This document shows, in pieces, positions 1 through 7,938 of a stretch of DNA of 40,024 nt (its first letter is position 1; every line of letters begins with the position of its first letter). Below the pieces are notes generated by a model. It did not search any database and was not told where the DNA came from. It saw only the letters and a list, made by a program, of their open reading frames with translations. Source of the DNA: a bacterium (lineage in GTDB: Bacteria > Krumholzibacteriota > Krumholzibacteriia > LZORAL124-64-63); the NCBI GenBank assembly GCA_018814885.1, contig JAHIYU010000177.1, forward strand, positions 1 through 40,024. The letters are read 5' to 3'. Both the position numbers and the translations under genes were made by a program.

Positions 1-267
1 CACCAGGAGGAGCTCGACCCCGTGTCCTTCGTATGGTCGCACGAGACGATCGCCGGGCTCCGGGCCGTCAAGCTCGCCGGCAACTGGACGAGCCGCCGGG
101 TGGAGGTGGGCGGCCCGTTCTGGTGCTATTTCGTCGCGGACGAGGCGCGCGGGCGGATTTTCTGTCTCGACCTGCTCGTCTATGCTCCGAACAAGGAAAA
201 GATGGATTTTTTCAGACGGCTGCGGGCCCTGCTGGAGACGTTCTCGCTCACGGCGCCCGGAACCTGA
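1..267 (+). CDS. DUF4837-like protein, C-terminal part (5' truncated)
   Basis: The reading frame is open from the first base of the window to a TGA at 265-267, so this is the end of a longer gene. The visible 88 residues contain the pattern G-W, then GGPF, an aromatic, a D-E pair, then VYAPNKEK and a closing amphipathic R-L-R-A-L-L-E-T-F helix. This matches my memory of the C-terminus of DUF4837 proteins, cell-envelope lipoprotein-like proteins of unknown function found mainly in the FCB group. The N-terminus, where a lipoprotein signal would lie, is outside the window. The next gene starts about 15 bases downstream, so the two may be co-transcribed. The family call rests on a short motif match only. 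Confidence 0.55.
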   Translation, partial: HQEELDPVSFVWSHETIAGLRAVKLAGNWTSRRVEVGGPFWCYFVADEARGRIFCLDLLVYAPNKEKMDFFRRLRALLETFSLTAPGT

Positions 268-281
268 TGCGGAGGAGGGAC

Positions 282-1655
282 ATGCAGGCGAGGCTTCCGG
301 ACCCTATGACGCGGCGTAGAGCGATCGCGCTTGTCCTGTGCATTTCGGCGGCGGTACTGTGTCCGGCGCCGCTCATGCAGGCGGCGGCTGCGGCGGAGAG
401 CGGATTCGCCGATCCTGAATCCCCGATCGTTCTGGTCTTGCACTGGCAAGGGGGCATCGGCCCCATCGCCGTCGAATACCTGACGGAAGGGATCGTCCGG
501 GCCGGGGAGCAGCGCGCTGAACTGCTGATCCTGGCCCTGGACACGCCGGGCGGTCTGGATACGTCCATGCGCGACATGGTCCGGTACATTCTTGCCTCGG
601 AGGTGCCGGTGGCGGTCTTCGTCTGGCCGGCCGGATCTCGCGCGGCCTCGGCGGGCGTTTTCCTGCTGGCGGCCTCGCACGTGGCCGCCATGGCGCCGTC
701 GACCAACGCCGGGGCGGCCCATCCGGTGAACATGGGCGGCGAGATGGACGAGGTGATGTCCGGCAAGGTGACCAACGACGCCGTCGCCTATCTCACGGGC
801 CTGGCCGCGGGGCGAGGTCGCAGCACTGGCTGGTGCGAAGACGTCGTGCGCGAGAGCGTCTCCGTTCCGGCGGATAGCGCACTGGCCCTGGGCATGATCG
901 ACGTAGTGGCGGCGGATGTCGGTGAACTGATCGTCTGGTGCGACGGGCGCTTCCCGGCCGGGGGCGGCGCCGTGATGCGGACCGCCGGCGCCTGGGTCGT
1001 GGAGATGCCGCTCAGCTGGCGGCAGAAATTCCTGCGTACGATAACCGACCCGAACATCGCGTACATCTTCCTCATGCTCGGCATCTATGGCATCTTCTTC
1101 GAGTTGAGTCGGCCCGGCGCCGTGCTGCCGGGCGTCGTGGGTGTGCTGGGACTCCTGCTGGCAATGCTCGCCTTCCAGGGCCTGCCGGTGAACTACGTGG
1201 GGGTGCTGCTGTTGCTGCTGGGCGTTATTCTGCTCCTGCTCGAGATCAAGATCACCAGTTACGGTGCGCTGGCTGTGGGGGGGACGGTTTCCCTTTTGCT
1301 CGGGTCGGTCCTGCTCTTCGAAAACGCAGGTCCCCTGGGTACGCTGTCTCTCAAGCTGGTGTTGCCCGTCGTGGTATTCACGGTGTTGCTGATTCTCGGG
1401 CTGGTGGGCTTGGGCCTGAAGGCGCAACGCAAACCGCCCGCGTCGGGTCAGCAGGCCATGACGGGTATGATCGGGTCGGTAGTCAAGGTCGTGGCGGACG
1501 CCACTGATGGCGGATGCCAAGGCGTGATCGCGGTATTCGGCGAGTATTGGTCGTTCGATGCTGACACTCCCGTGCGCGTGGGTGACCGCGTGATCGTGAC
1601 GGGGTGCGAAAATGGCCGGGTGCGCGTGCGTCCGGCTGCCAACCCGGGAGGCTGA
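282..1655 (+). CDS. nfeD: NfeD family membrane-bound serine protease (ClpP class)
   Basis: Long-form NfeD of 457 aa. A signal-peptide-like N-terminus (about residues 12-38) is followed by a ClpP-like protease domain. SRAASAG holds the probable nucleophile Ser123, the [12 protein letters not shown] stretch is typical, and Lys162 in GKVTND is the probable general base of the Ser-Lys dyad. Several hydrophobic helices span about 258-380, and a C-terminal OB-fold NfeD domain runs about 393-451. Long NfeD proteins cleave hydrophobic C-termini of partner stomatins and are thought to act in membrane quality control. The ATG at 282 is chosen because GGAGG at 271-275 sits six bases upstream. An ATG at 267 overlaps the previous stop but lacks a ribosome site. 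The next gene is the expected SPFH partner. Confidence 0.9.
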   Translation: MQARLPDPMTRRRAIALVLCISAAVLCPAPLMQAAAAAESGFADPESPIVLVLHWQGGIGPIAVEYLTEGIVRAGEQRAELLILALDTPGGLDTSMRDMVRYILASEVPVAVFVWPAGSRAASAGVFLLAASHVAAMAPSTNAGAAHPVNMGGEMDEVMSGKVTNDAVAYLTGLAAGRGRSTGWCEDVVRESVSVPADSALALGMIDVVAADVGELIVWCDGRFPAGGGAVMRTAGAWVVEMPLSWRQKFLRTITDPNIAYIFLMLGIYGIFFELSRPGAVLPGVVGVLGLLLAMLAFQGLPVNYVGVLLLLLGVILLLLEIKITSYGALAVGGTVSLLLGSVLLFENAGPLGTLSLKLVLPVVVFTVLLILGLVGLGLKAQRKPPASGQQAMTGMIGSVVKVVADATDGGCQGVIAVFGEYWSFDADTPVRVGDRVIVTGCENGRVRVRPAANPGG

Positions 1656-1656
1656 C

Positions 1657-2418
1657 ATGCAATTCCTGACCTTGGGCGTGGGGCCGATCATCCTGCTGGT
1701 GCTGGTGATCCTGGCGAATGCCGTCCGTATCCTCCGCGAATACGAGCGCGCGGTGGTGTTCAGGCTGGGGAGGCTGAATGGGGTCAAGGGGCCAGGTCTG
1801 ATCCTGCTGATACCGGTGATCGACCGCATGGTCAAGATCAGCTTGCGGACGATACCCATGGACGTGCCGCCCCAGGACGTCATCATGCACGACAATGTGT
1901 CGGTGAAGGTCAACGCCGTCATCTACTTCCGGGTCGTGCAGCCGGACAAGGCCGTGATCAACGTGGAGGATTACCTGTACGCCACCAGCCAGGTCGCCCA
2001 GACCACGTTGCGCAGCGTGATGGGGCAGGTGGAAATGGACGATCTGCTGTCGAAACGGGACCAGCTGAACCTCCAGATCCAGGAGATCATCGACAAGCAG
2101 ACGGATCCCTGGGGCATCAAGGTCAGCACCGTCGAGATCAAGGACGTCGATCTGCCGGTGGAGATGCGCCGCGCCATGGCGCGGCAGGCCGAAGCAGAAC
2201 GCGAGCGGCGCGCCAAGGTCATCCACGCCGACGGCGAACTGCAGGCCAGCCATAAGCTCGCCGAGGCCGCAGCCATCATCTCCCGGGACCCGGCCGCCAT
2301 CCAGCTGCGCTACCTGCAGACCGTGACGGAAGTGGCGCGGGAGAACAACTCGACGACGATTTTCCCGATCCCGGTGGACATCATCAGCCACCTCCTGAAC
2401 CGGAAAGACAAGGAATGA
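1657..2418 (+). CDS. SPFH/Band 7 (slipin, stomatin-like) membrane protein
   Basis: 253 aa. One N-terminal membrane segment (about residues 5-22) is followed by a Band 7 domain: [12 protein letters not shown], the [12 protein letters not shown] segment, the [20 protein letters not shown] core, and a helical [10 protein letters not shown] coiled region near 185-215. Prokaryotic slipins form oligomeric membrane scaffolds and are commonly encoded next to long NfeD proteases, which cleave their C-terminal tail. The gene follows nfeD by one base, with GGGAGG upstream, and overlaps the next gene by four bases. It is therefore almost certainly in the same operon and in the same membrane complex. The start at 1657 gives the usual short cytoplasm-free N-terminus. 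Confidence 0.92.
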   Translation: MQFLTLGVGPIILLVLVILANAVRILREYERAVVFRLGRLNGVKGPGLILLIPVIDRMVKISLRTIPMDVPPQDVIMHDNVSVKVNAVIYFRVVQPDKAVINVEDYLYATSQVAQTTLRSVMGQVEMDDLLSKRDQLNLQIQEIIDKQTDPWGIKVSTVEIKDVDLPVEMRRAMARQAEAERERRAKVIHADGELQASHKLAEAAAIISRDPAAIQLRYLQTVTEVARENNSTTIFPIPVDIISHLLNRKDKE

Positions 2419-3197
2419 CCGCCCTTTTGCCCAGATGCGGCGTCCGGCGGTGTCCCCTGCTGCCGGTGGCCGCCGCGGCATTGCTGGCTGTGTGCACCCA
2501 GGTCGCGGTCTCCTACGCCGACGCATATGTGCTCGAGCCCAAGCGTGGGCGCACCAGGCCTGTCTCCGAGGCGAGCCTGCCGGTCGAGGCGGCGTGGGGT
2601 CTCTCGGTGGTGGTCGGCGCCAGCGCCGGCGGCGACGTCTTCCGTGTGAAGGAAGAGCTGACCACGGACTGGACGGCGCCGGTCGCAGGGGAGACTTTCC
2701 AGGCCCAGCGGTTCACGGTGACCCTGGACGAGAGTGTCCTGCTTGGCTTCTGTCTGGCGCGCCGCATGACACCGCGGGGCTGGTTATGCGTCGATTTCTC
2801 CTGGACCGAAATGGATGCCACCGCCCTGGCCAATGACTCCCAATTCGTTAAACTCGTGCACTACGACACCTTGACGATGGTGTGGATCGGCCTGGGCTGG
2901 GAGCAACGACTGCTGGACACCCCGCTTGCACCCTTCCTCAGTGCGGGTGTGGGCTACCTGGACGTGAGCGCCAGGGCGGATTACCTGTCGCAGTCGAAGC
3001 TCGCACCCAGGATCGGCGCGGGCGCGTTCTACAGCCTTGCCGGTGCCTGGCGGTTGCGGGGGGAGATCTCGGATACGGTCGTTCAGTTGAGATCAGAGGG
3101 GATCACGGAGGCGAACTGGCCTTTGACTGCGGCGTACAAGGAGGTGGGGCCGCAACACCTGATGGGTTTGTCCTTCGGATTGGCCGTACTCTTCTGA
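2415..3197 (+). CDS. Probable outer-membrane beta-barrel protein, unknown function
   Basis: 260 aa. It starts at an ATGA overlap with the slipin gene. A basic start followed by a hydrophobic run (about residues 14-34) ending near S-Y-A-D-A looks like a signal peptide. The rest has alternating polar and hydrophobic stretches rich in aromatic residues and glycine, including [11 protein letters not shown] and G-A-G-A-F-Y. It ends in a hydrophobic strand finishing with Phe, which is typical of outer-membrane barrels. I recognise no enzyme motif and no specific family. The operon position downstream of NfeD and slipin suggests an envelope role, but this is inference from location only. Confidence 0.6.
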   Translation: MTALLPRCGVRRCPLLPVAAAALLAVCTQVAVSYADAYVLEPKRGRTRPVSEASLPVEAAWGLSVVVGASAGGDVFRVKEELTTDWTAPVAGETFQAQRFTVTLDESVLLGFCLARRMTPRGWLCVDFSWTEMDATALANDSQFVKLVHYDTLTMVWIGLGWEQRLLDTPLAPFLSAGVGYLDVSARADYLSQSKLAPRIGAGAFYSLAGAWRLRGEISDTVVQLRSEGITEANWPLTAAYKEVGPQHLMGLSFGLAVLF

Positions 3198-3441
3198 CAG
3201 AATGTCCCGATTATGAGAATAAGGCATATAATCGATCCATAGATCCAGCCATTCATTAGTTAATGTATTACCTTGATTGTATATCGTATTTGGCTGTGCC
3301 GTATGTTATTAAAGAATATTCACGTTCGCGCAGAATGACATGACTGTACATTCGGGTTGCATGCAAGTGTCGATTGCGTTTAATTGCATGCTTGTCGTCT
3401 AGCTGTCGTGAAACGTCCTCGCGCCGAACAGGGAGTATTCC
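3198..3441 (+). promoter_or_regulatory. AT-rich region upstream of the parA-like gene
   Basis: This 244-base gap is much more AT-rich than its surroundings. It contains a TATAAT at 3227-3232 without a convincing -35 box. A perfect palindrome TTGCATGCAA lies at 3357-3366, and its core TTGCATGC recurs at 3384-3391, 27 bases on. These paired sites lie 50-85 bases before the ParA-type start and could be operator sites. No ORF with a good start was found here. Confidence 0.35.
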
Positions 3442-4281
3442 ATGGGCAATGTGATCGCCGTCGTGAATCACAAGGGAGGGTCGGGCAAGACGACCACCGC
3501 CTTGAATCTGGCCGCCGGACTGACCCGATACAGCGATATCACCTCCTCCTGCCTCGTCATCGACATGGATCCGCATTGCTGCGCAACATCCACACTGCTC
3601 GGGAAACCGGATGGCGAACCTCCGGCCCGTTCGATCTTCGACGTGTTACGCCGGGCCATCACACCGCAGGACGGCATAACCTCGACGGTCTTCGACGAGA
3701 ACATCGACGTGATACCTTCCAGCCCGTCACTGGACAGCATCTCCCGCACCCAGATCACCGACCGGCTGGTGAAGGTGACCCAGGGGCTGGCCTCCTCGTA
3801 CGGCTGGATCATCATCGACACGCCGCCCAACCTGGGGATCCTCACGCAGAACGCCCTGGTCGCCGCCGATTACGTGCTGATCCCGACGCCGTGCACGGGG
3901 CTGGCCGTATCGACGATGGACCAGCTGCGCGCGACCATCGAGAAGGTACAGGAACGTCAAAACATCTGGCTGCAGATAATTGGTGTGCTGGTGACCCTCA
4001 AGGACGGTCGTACGGACCTGCAGAAGCACGTGGCTAAGCAGATGCGCAGCCAGTTTAAGAACGCCGTCTTCAAGACCATGATCACCAACAACATCAAGAT
4101 CGAAGAGGCGCCCTCGCACTTCAGGAGCATCTTCTCATACGACTCGGGCTGTCTGGGAGCTTCCCTGTACCGGGATTGGATCAAGAGCGAGTTGTTGCGG
4201 CGACACAAGCTGCTCGAGAAGAAGAAGGGCGACAAGCTGGAGGCCCTCAACACCGCCGCCCTGCAGGCTCCGAACAAGTAG
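3442..4281 (+). CDS. ParA/Soj-family ATPase (orphan)
   Basis: 279 aa. The N-terminus has the deviant Walker A motif KGGSGKTT (residues 11-18). Walker A' is degenerate (V-I-D-M-D-P-H-C-C-A-T-S, about 39-50), where chromosomal ParA normally has DPQGNAT. A W-I-I-I-D-T-P-P Walker B motif lies near residue 127. ParA ATPases dimerise on ATP, bind DNA non-specifically and position plasmids, chromosomes or protein clusters. No parB gene follows: the next gene is convergent and unrelated. The lysine-rich C-terminus (KLLEKKKGDK) could contact DNA or another partner. GGGAG upstream supports the start at 3442. A role in cell organisation or transcription control is possible; the specific cargo cannot be told. 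Confidence 0.8.
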   Translation: MGNVIAVVNHKGGSGKTTTALNLAAGLTRYSDITSSCLVIDMDPHCCATSTLLGKPDGEPPARSIFDVLRRAITPQDGITSTVFDENIDVIPSSPSLDSISRTQITDRLVKVTQGLASSYGWIIIDTPPNLGILTQNALVAADYVLIPTPCTGLAVSTMDQLRATIEKVQERQNIWLQIIGVLVTLKDGRTDLQKHVAKQMRSQFKNAVFKTMITNNIKIEEAPSHFRSIFSYDSGCLGASLYRDWIKSELLRRHKLLEKKKGDKLEALNTAALQAPNK

Positions 4282-4307
4282 GGTTCCGCGGGTATCGGGT
4301 CGTGGAA

Positions 4308-4967
4308 TCAGTCCAGGCGCACGAAGGGATTGCTCGCCATCTCTTCGCCGACAGTGGTCGCAGGACCGTGCCCCGTATGGAGCACGGTCTTCTCGTCCAT
4401 GGTGTAGACGAGGGTGCGGATGCTTCTGGCGAGCGTGTCGAAGTCGCCGCCCGGCAGGTCGGTCCGACCGATCGATCCCGCGAAGATCACGTCTCCAACC
4501 AGGGCGCTGTCCCCGAAATGAAAGATCAGATGGCCGGGGCTGTGGCCGGGTGACTGGAGCCAGCGCAGGTCGCCGCCGGCGAAGGGCAGCTTGCCCCCGG
4601 CTCCGGCCGGCAGCAACTCCCAGCGCGGAGTCGCCACCGGGAGGAACCCGTACATGGCGCGGGCGCCATTGAGGTTCTCGATCAGGGCGCGATCGTGAGG
4701 ATGCACCAGCAGGGGGAGATCCCATTCGGCCTGAATCATGGCGGCGGCGGAGATGTGATCGAAGTGGCAATGTGTACAGAGCAGGTACGACAGTCTGCAG
4801 GCGGAGGCTTCGACTGCGGCCAGCAGCACGTCCGGGTCATCGCCGGGATCCACCAGCGCCGCCACGCCGGCGGCCGGGGACGAGAGCAGGTAGGCATTCA
4901 TCAGCAGCGGACCGACGGTCAGGCAGCGCAGTTCCCAGTCCGTGTGCTCGAGGCCTGGCAGGGGCAT
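4308..4967 (-). CDS. Metallo-beta-lactamase-fold hydrolase (glyoxalase II-like)
   Basis: 219 aa. The zinc-binding signature THCHFDH (residues 65-71) provides His66, His68, Asp70 and His71. Further metal ligands are His142 in SPGHSPG, Asp159 in V-G-D-V-I-F and His200 in TGHGPAT. The order, spacing and short length match the YcbL/glyoxalase II-like subgroup, which hydrolyses thioesters such as S-lactoylglutathione or related acyl thiols. The substrate is not determined by the sequence. The gene is convergent with the ParA-type gene and lies just downstream of inositol-3-phosphate synthase on the same strand. A GC-rich hairpin lies between them, so co-transcription may be partial. Confidence 0.82.
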   Translation of the reverse strand: MPLPGLEHTDWELRCLTVGPLLMNAYLLSSPAAGVAALVDPGDDPDVLLAAVEASACRLSYLLCTHCHFDHISAAAMIQAEWDLPLLVHPHDRALIENLNGARAMYGFLPVATPRWELLPAGAGGKLPFAGGDLRWLQSPGHSPGHLIFHFGDSALVGDVIFAGSIGRTDLPGGDFDTLARSIRTLVYTMDEKTVLHTGHGPATTVGEEMASNPFVRLD

Positions 4968-4984
4968 GTCGATTCCCGGTCTTC

Positions 4985-5017
4985 AAGGGAGAGGCCGGCC
5001 GCTTGGCCGGCCCCCTT
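4985..5017 (-). terminator. Hairpin between inositol-phosphate synthase and the MBL gene
   Basis: GGCCGGCC at 4993-5000 pairs with GGCCGGCC at 5005-5012 around a four-base loop, and AAGGG (4985-4989) can extend the stem with CCCTT (5013-5017) across a three-base bulge. It lies about 18 bases after the stop of the minus-strand gene at 5030. There is no strong U-run, so termination efficiency is uncertain; an mRNA processing or stability role is equally possible. Confidence 0.4.
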
Positions 5018-5029
5018 CTGCGGTCGGCG

Positions 5030-6364
5030 TCACCGATCGTCCAGGGAGACATCTTCGTAGTACTCCCGGCCGAGGTGTGTGATCAGCTCTTCGCCCATCA
5101 TCCAGCGCAGGGTGTTCTTGAGTTTCTTCTGCTGGATGAAGAGGTCGTGTTCGGGATAGAGCCCCTCGGGAGTGACCGGGCTCTTGAAATAGAAGGACAG
5201 CCATTCCTGGATCCCGGAAAGACCGGCGCGTCTGGCCAGGTCGAGGAAGAGTGCCAGATCGAGCACGATCGGGGCGGCCAGGATGGAGTCTCGGCAGAGG
5301 AAATCCACCTTGATCTGCATGGGCATACCCAGCCAACCGAAGATGTCGATGTTGTCCCAGCCCTCCTTGTTGTCGCCGCGGGGCGGGTAGTAGTTGATCC
5401 TGACCTTGTGGTAGAGGTCGCCGTAGAGATCCGGGTAGAGCTCCGGCTGGAGGATCGTGTCCAGTACGCTCAGCTTCGATTCCTCCTTGGTCTTGAAGCT
5501 CTCCGGATCATCCAGGACTTCGCCGTCGCGGTTGCCGAGGATGTTGGTGGAGAACCAGCCGTTCACTCCAAGCAGGCGGGCCTTGAAGCCGGGGGCGAGG
5601 ATGGTCTTCATCAGCGTCTGGCCCGTCTTGAAGTCCTTGCCCATCGTGGGCGTGCCCGTCTCCAGGGCCAGCTGCTCCAGGGCCGGGAAATCGGCGCTAA
5701 GGTTGGGCGCGCCGTTGGCATAGGGTATGCCCATCTTGATGGCCGCGTAGGCGTAGATCATGCTCGGCGCGATGTCGGGATGATTGTTGCGCAGGCCGTT
5801 CTCGAAGGACTCTACCGTCTGGTGCACGTCGGACGGCTTCATGTAGATCTCGGTGGATCCGCACCAGACCATGACCAGTCGATCGCAACCCTTCTCCCGC
5901 TTGAAGTTCTCCATGTCGGCCATCAGCTGCTCGGCGAGCTCCATCTTATCGGCCCCCTGCTTGACGTGGGTGCCGTGGAGCTTCTTGACGTAGTAGTTGT
6001 CGAACACGGCCGGCATGGGTTTGATGGCGCTCAGCTCGGCCTCAAGTTCCAGCAGGAGCTCCCGCGGCAACACGCCGGCGGTCAGCGCGGCATCGAAGAT
6101 GGAATCCTCGAAGATGTCCCAGCCGCCGAATTCGATGGCACCGAGATCGGCCAGGGGCACGAAATTGCGGACCAGGGGCTGGCGGTTGTCCGTCCGCTTG
6201 CCCAGCCGGATATGTCCCAGCTGGGTGAGGCTGCCGATGGGCAGCCGAAGCCCCTTGCGTACCGCGATTACTCCGGCCATGAAGGTCGAGGATACGGCGC
6301 CCATGCCTGGCGTGAGAATGCCCAGCTTACCTCCTGCAGGCTTGACTTCCAGGCCAGTGGTCAT
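5030..6364 (-). CDS. ino1: Inositol-3-phosphate synthase (myo-inositol-1-phosphate synthase)
   Basis: 444 aa. It converts glucose-6-phosphate to 1L-myo-inositol-1-phosphate using NAD. A nucleotide-binding segment near the start (GKLGILTPGMGAVSST) and V-W-C-G-S-T-E near the middle fit the family. Other diagnostic stretches are NGAPNLSADFPALE, GKDFKTGQT, LGVNGWFSTNILGNRDG and VDFLCRDSILAAPIVLDL. The length matches the shorter bacterial members. The product usually feeds inositol phospholipids or compatible solutes, but no inositol monophosphatase or phosphatidylinositol synthase gene lies in the window. A good GAGGAG ribosome site precedes the ATG at 6364. The gene is divergent from the first polysaccharide cluster and separated from it by about 350 bases. 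Confidence 0.93.
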   Translation of the reverse strand: MTTGLEVKPAGGKLGILTPGMGAVSSTFMAGVIAVRKGLRLPIGSLTQLGHIRLGKRTDNRQPLVRNFVPLADLGAIEFGGWDIFEDSIFDAALTAGVLPRELLLELEAELSAIKPMPAVFDNYYVKKLHGTHVKQGADKMELAEQLMADMENFKREKGCDRLVMVWCGSTEIYMKPSDVHQTVESFENGLRNNHPDIAPSMIYAYAAIKMGIPYANGAPNLSADFPALEQLALETGTPTMGKDFKTGQTLMKTILAPGFKARLLGVNGWFSTNILGNRDGEVLDDPESFKTKEESKLSVLDTILQPELYPDLYGDLYHKVRINYYPPRGDNKEGWDNIDIFGWLGMPMQIKVDFLCRDSILAAPIVLDLALFLDLARRAGLSGIQEWLSFYFKSPVTPEGLYPEHDLFIQQKKLKNTLRWMMGEELITHLGREYYEDVSLDDR

Positions 6365-6717
6365 GTCTAGCTCCTCTCTTTGCTGCTATTTTCGCTCATG
6401 CCGGCGGGGTGTAGACCGGGCGGCAAGACAGTGGCGACGAGGATTCCGGCGACGGCGGCGCCTCTGGGCGGGGTCATGCCGGCATGAAGGTCGACTCGCA
6501 CGAATAAACCTCATCGACGTATGAACGCAAGCCTTTTGTATGCCCCGGTGCCGATGTGTAATTTTTCTTTCGCGCGCCAGGATTCTGGTATATTAATGGC
6601 TTCCAACGCAAGGAACATATTTTGCCGATGGGCAAAGCAACCCGGCGCTGCATTTTCCCCGAGCCGGCAGCCGATTTGCCGTGGGGACGACTCCCAGCCA
6701 TAAGGAGATTCACGTCC
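6365..6717. promoter_or_regulatory. Divergent intergenic region with promoter-like motifs
   Basis: This 353-base gap lies between the divergent ino1 and aminotransferase genes. The right half is AT-richer. On the plus strand a TATATT at 6589-6594 could be a -10 box, with only a weak -35. A perfect six-base inverted repeat TTTGCC-GATG-GGCAAA lies at 6621-6636. A sigma-54-like GGCA-N8-TTGC pattern lies at 6666-6679. Short ORFs here have no ribosome sites or recognisable product, and I do not call any gene. Confidence 0.4.
6665..6680 (+). promoter_or_regulatory. Possible sigma-54 promoter ahead of the aminotransferase
   Basis: The bases CGGCAGCCGATTTGCC carry GG at 6666-6667 and GC at 6678-6679 with exactly ten bases between, the invariant spacing of -24/-12 promoters. 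GGCA and TTGC agree with consensus, but the flanking AC-G of TGGCACG does not. A start near 6690 would place the AAGGAGA ribosome site of the next gene correctly in the message. Confidence 0.35.
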
Positions 6718-7809
6718 ATGACGCGCCAGATGATGGTCCCATTTCTCGACCTCAAGGCCCAGATCGCGCCGCTGCGAGCGGAACTGGACGCCGCGATCGC
6801 GGATGTCGTGGACAACACCGCGTTCATCCTCGGCGACCGATTGGCCGGCTTCGAGCGCGATTTCGCGAGCTTCTGCGGTTGCCGCGAGGCCGTGGGCGTC
6901 GATTCCGGCACCCAGGCCCTGCACCTGATCCTGCGCAGTATGGGTGTGGGGGAGGGCGACGAGGTCGTCACCGTGCCCAACACCTTCATCGCGACCGTGG
7001 AAGCGATCGTGTACACCGGTGCCACGCCCGTCTTCGTGGATGTCGATCCCGACACCTGGCTCATGGACCCGTCCGCCCTCGCAGGCGCCATCACGCCGCG
7101 CACCAAGGCCATCCTTCCCGTGCATCTTTTCGGCAACGTGTTGCCGTGGGACGAACTGGTGGCCGTGGCGGGGGATATCCCGCTGGTCGAGGATGCCTGC
7201 CAGGCTCACGGGGCTCGGTTCGACGGCCGCAGGACCGGGAGCCTGGGGCTGGCAGGTGCCTTCAGCTTCTATCCGGGCAAGAATCTCGGCGGTTTCGGGG
7301 ACGGCGGCATGGTCGTGACGGACGACGCCGACATGGTCGCGCTGCTGCGCAGTCTGCGTCACCATGGCCAGGGTGATAAGAACCTGCACGACCACATCGG
7401 CTACACGGGCCGCCTCGACGCACTGCAGGCCGTCGTGCTGGACATCAAGTTGAAACATCTGGACACCTGGAACGCGAAGCGCCGGGAGGTGGCCGGACAC
7501 TACCGCGAGCGTCTCGAGGGGACGTATCGCATGCCGGCCGTGGTTCCCGGAACGGAACCCGTACACCATCTTTTCCCCATCCAGGATCGCGACGCCGCAG
7601 GTCTGATCACCCGCTTGAAGGAACATAACGTGTTCTGCGGCAGGCACTACCCGGTTGCATGCCACCTCCAGCCGGCATTGAGTGGATTAATCGCCGAAGG
7701 CACATCCTACCCGGTGGCGGAAGACTTGTGTGAAAATATCGTTTCCTTGCCGATTTTTGCAGAAATGACGCATGAAATGGTAGACTTCGTGTGCGATCTT
7801 CTGCTATAA
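6718..7809 (+). CDS. DegT/DnrJ/EryC1/StrS family PLP-dependent sugar aminotransferase
   Basis: 363 aa. It transfers an amino group (usually from glutamate) to a nucleotide-linked keto-sugar. VPFLDLKAQ at the start, D-S-G-T-Q-A-L-H, P-N-T-F-I-A-T-V, the PLP-contacting V-E-D-A-C-Q-A-H-G (Asp159) and the Schiff-base lysine in FYPGKNLGG (Lys188) are all present. The sequence resembles the WbpE-type 3-aminotransferases of UDP-diacetamido-uronic acid synthesis. A Gfo/Idh oxidoreductase in the same cluster and a UDP-sugar dehydrogenase at 33948 fit that route. AAGGAGA at 6702-6708 supports the ATG at 6718 rather than upstream starts. Its stop codon lies inside a -10 promoter element for the next gene. 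Confidence 0.88.
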   Translation: MTRQMMVPFLDLKAQIAPLRAELDAAIADVVDNTAFILGDRLAGFERDFASFCGCREAVGVDSGTQALHLILRSMGVGEGDEVVTVPNTFIATVEAIVYTGATPVFVDVDPDTWLMDPSALAGAITPRTKAILPVHLFGNVLPWDELVAVAGDIPLVEDACQAHGARFDGRRTGSLGLAGAFSFYPGKNLGGFGDGGMVVTDDADMVALLRSLRHHGQGDKNLHDHIGYTGRLDALQAVVLDIKLKHLDTWNAKRREVAGHYRERLEGTYRMPAVVPGTEPVHHLFPIQDRDAAGLITRLKEHNVFCGRHYPVACHLQPALSGLIAEGTSYPVAEDLCENIVSLPIFAEMTHEMVDFVCDLLL

Positions 7810-7810
7810 T
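7781..7810 (+). promoter_or_regulatory. Sigma-70-type promoter overlapping the aminotransferase stop
   Basis: A perfect TATAAT at 7805-7810 is preceded 18 bases upstream by TAGACT (7781-7786, four of six matches to TTGACA). The -10 box includes the TAA stop codon of the aminotransferase. Transcription would begin near 7817 and give the sugar transferase a leader of about 120 bases. Confidence 0.5.
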
Positions 7811-7823
7811 ACGCGAAGATTCG

Positions 7824-7839
7824 TGGCCAGTGTGCTGCG
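7824..7839 (+). promoter_or_regulatory. Possible sigma-54-like site ahead of the first sugar transferase
   Basis: TGGCCAGTGTGCTGCG has GG at 7825-7826 and GC at 7837-7838 with ten bases between. TGGC and TGC match the -24 and -12 elements, but the central AC is CA and the first T of TTGC is C. Weaker than the site at 33882; reported because the correct spacing recurs in the polysaccharide clusters. Confidence 0.25.
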
Positions 7840-7938
7840 CTCCGGGGGGCATCGAGTAAAGGAAGGAGCTTGATGGCAACAAGCTAACGCGTTTCCAAAT
7901 GCTGCATCACTCTGATCTGGCAGAGGGAGAACCTACAC

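Noticed and set aside
180..1922. A 580-residue open frame on the minus strand opposite nfeD and the slipin gene
   Set aside because: It lies antisense to two clear genes, has a low-complexity His/Gln/Arg-rich translation and no recognisable domain; long antisense frames are expected in GC-rich coding DNA.
3401..3416. A parS-like half site (GTGAAAC at 3408-3414) near the ParA-type gene
   Set aside because: Only one half matches TGTTTCACGTGAAACA; the left half does not pair, and no parB is nearby.
6521..6703. A 60-codon frame in the gap before the aminotransferase
   Set aside because: No ribosome site, no recognisable features, and it overlaps promoter-like elements.
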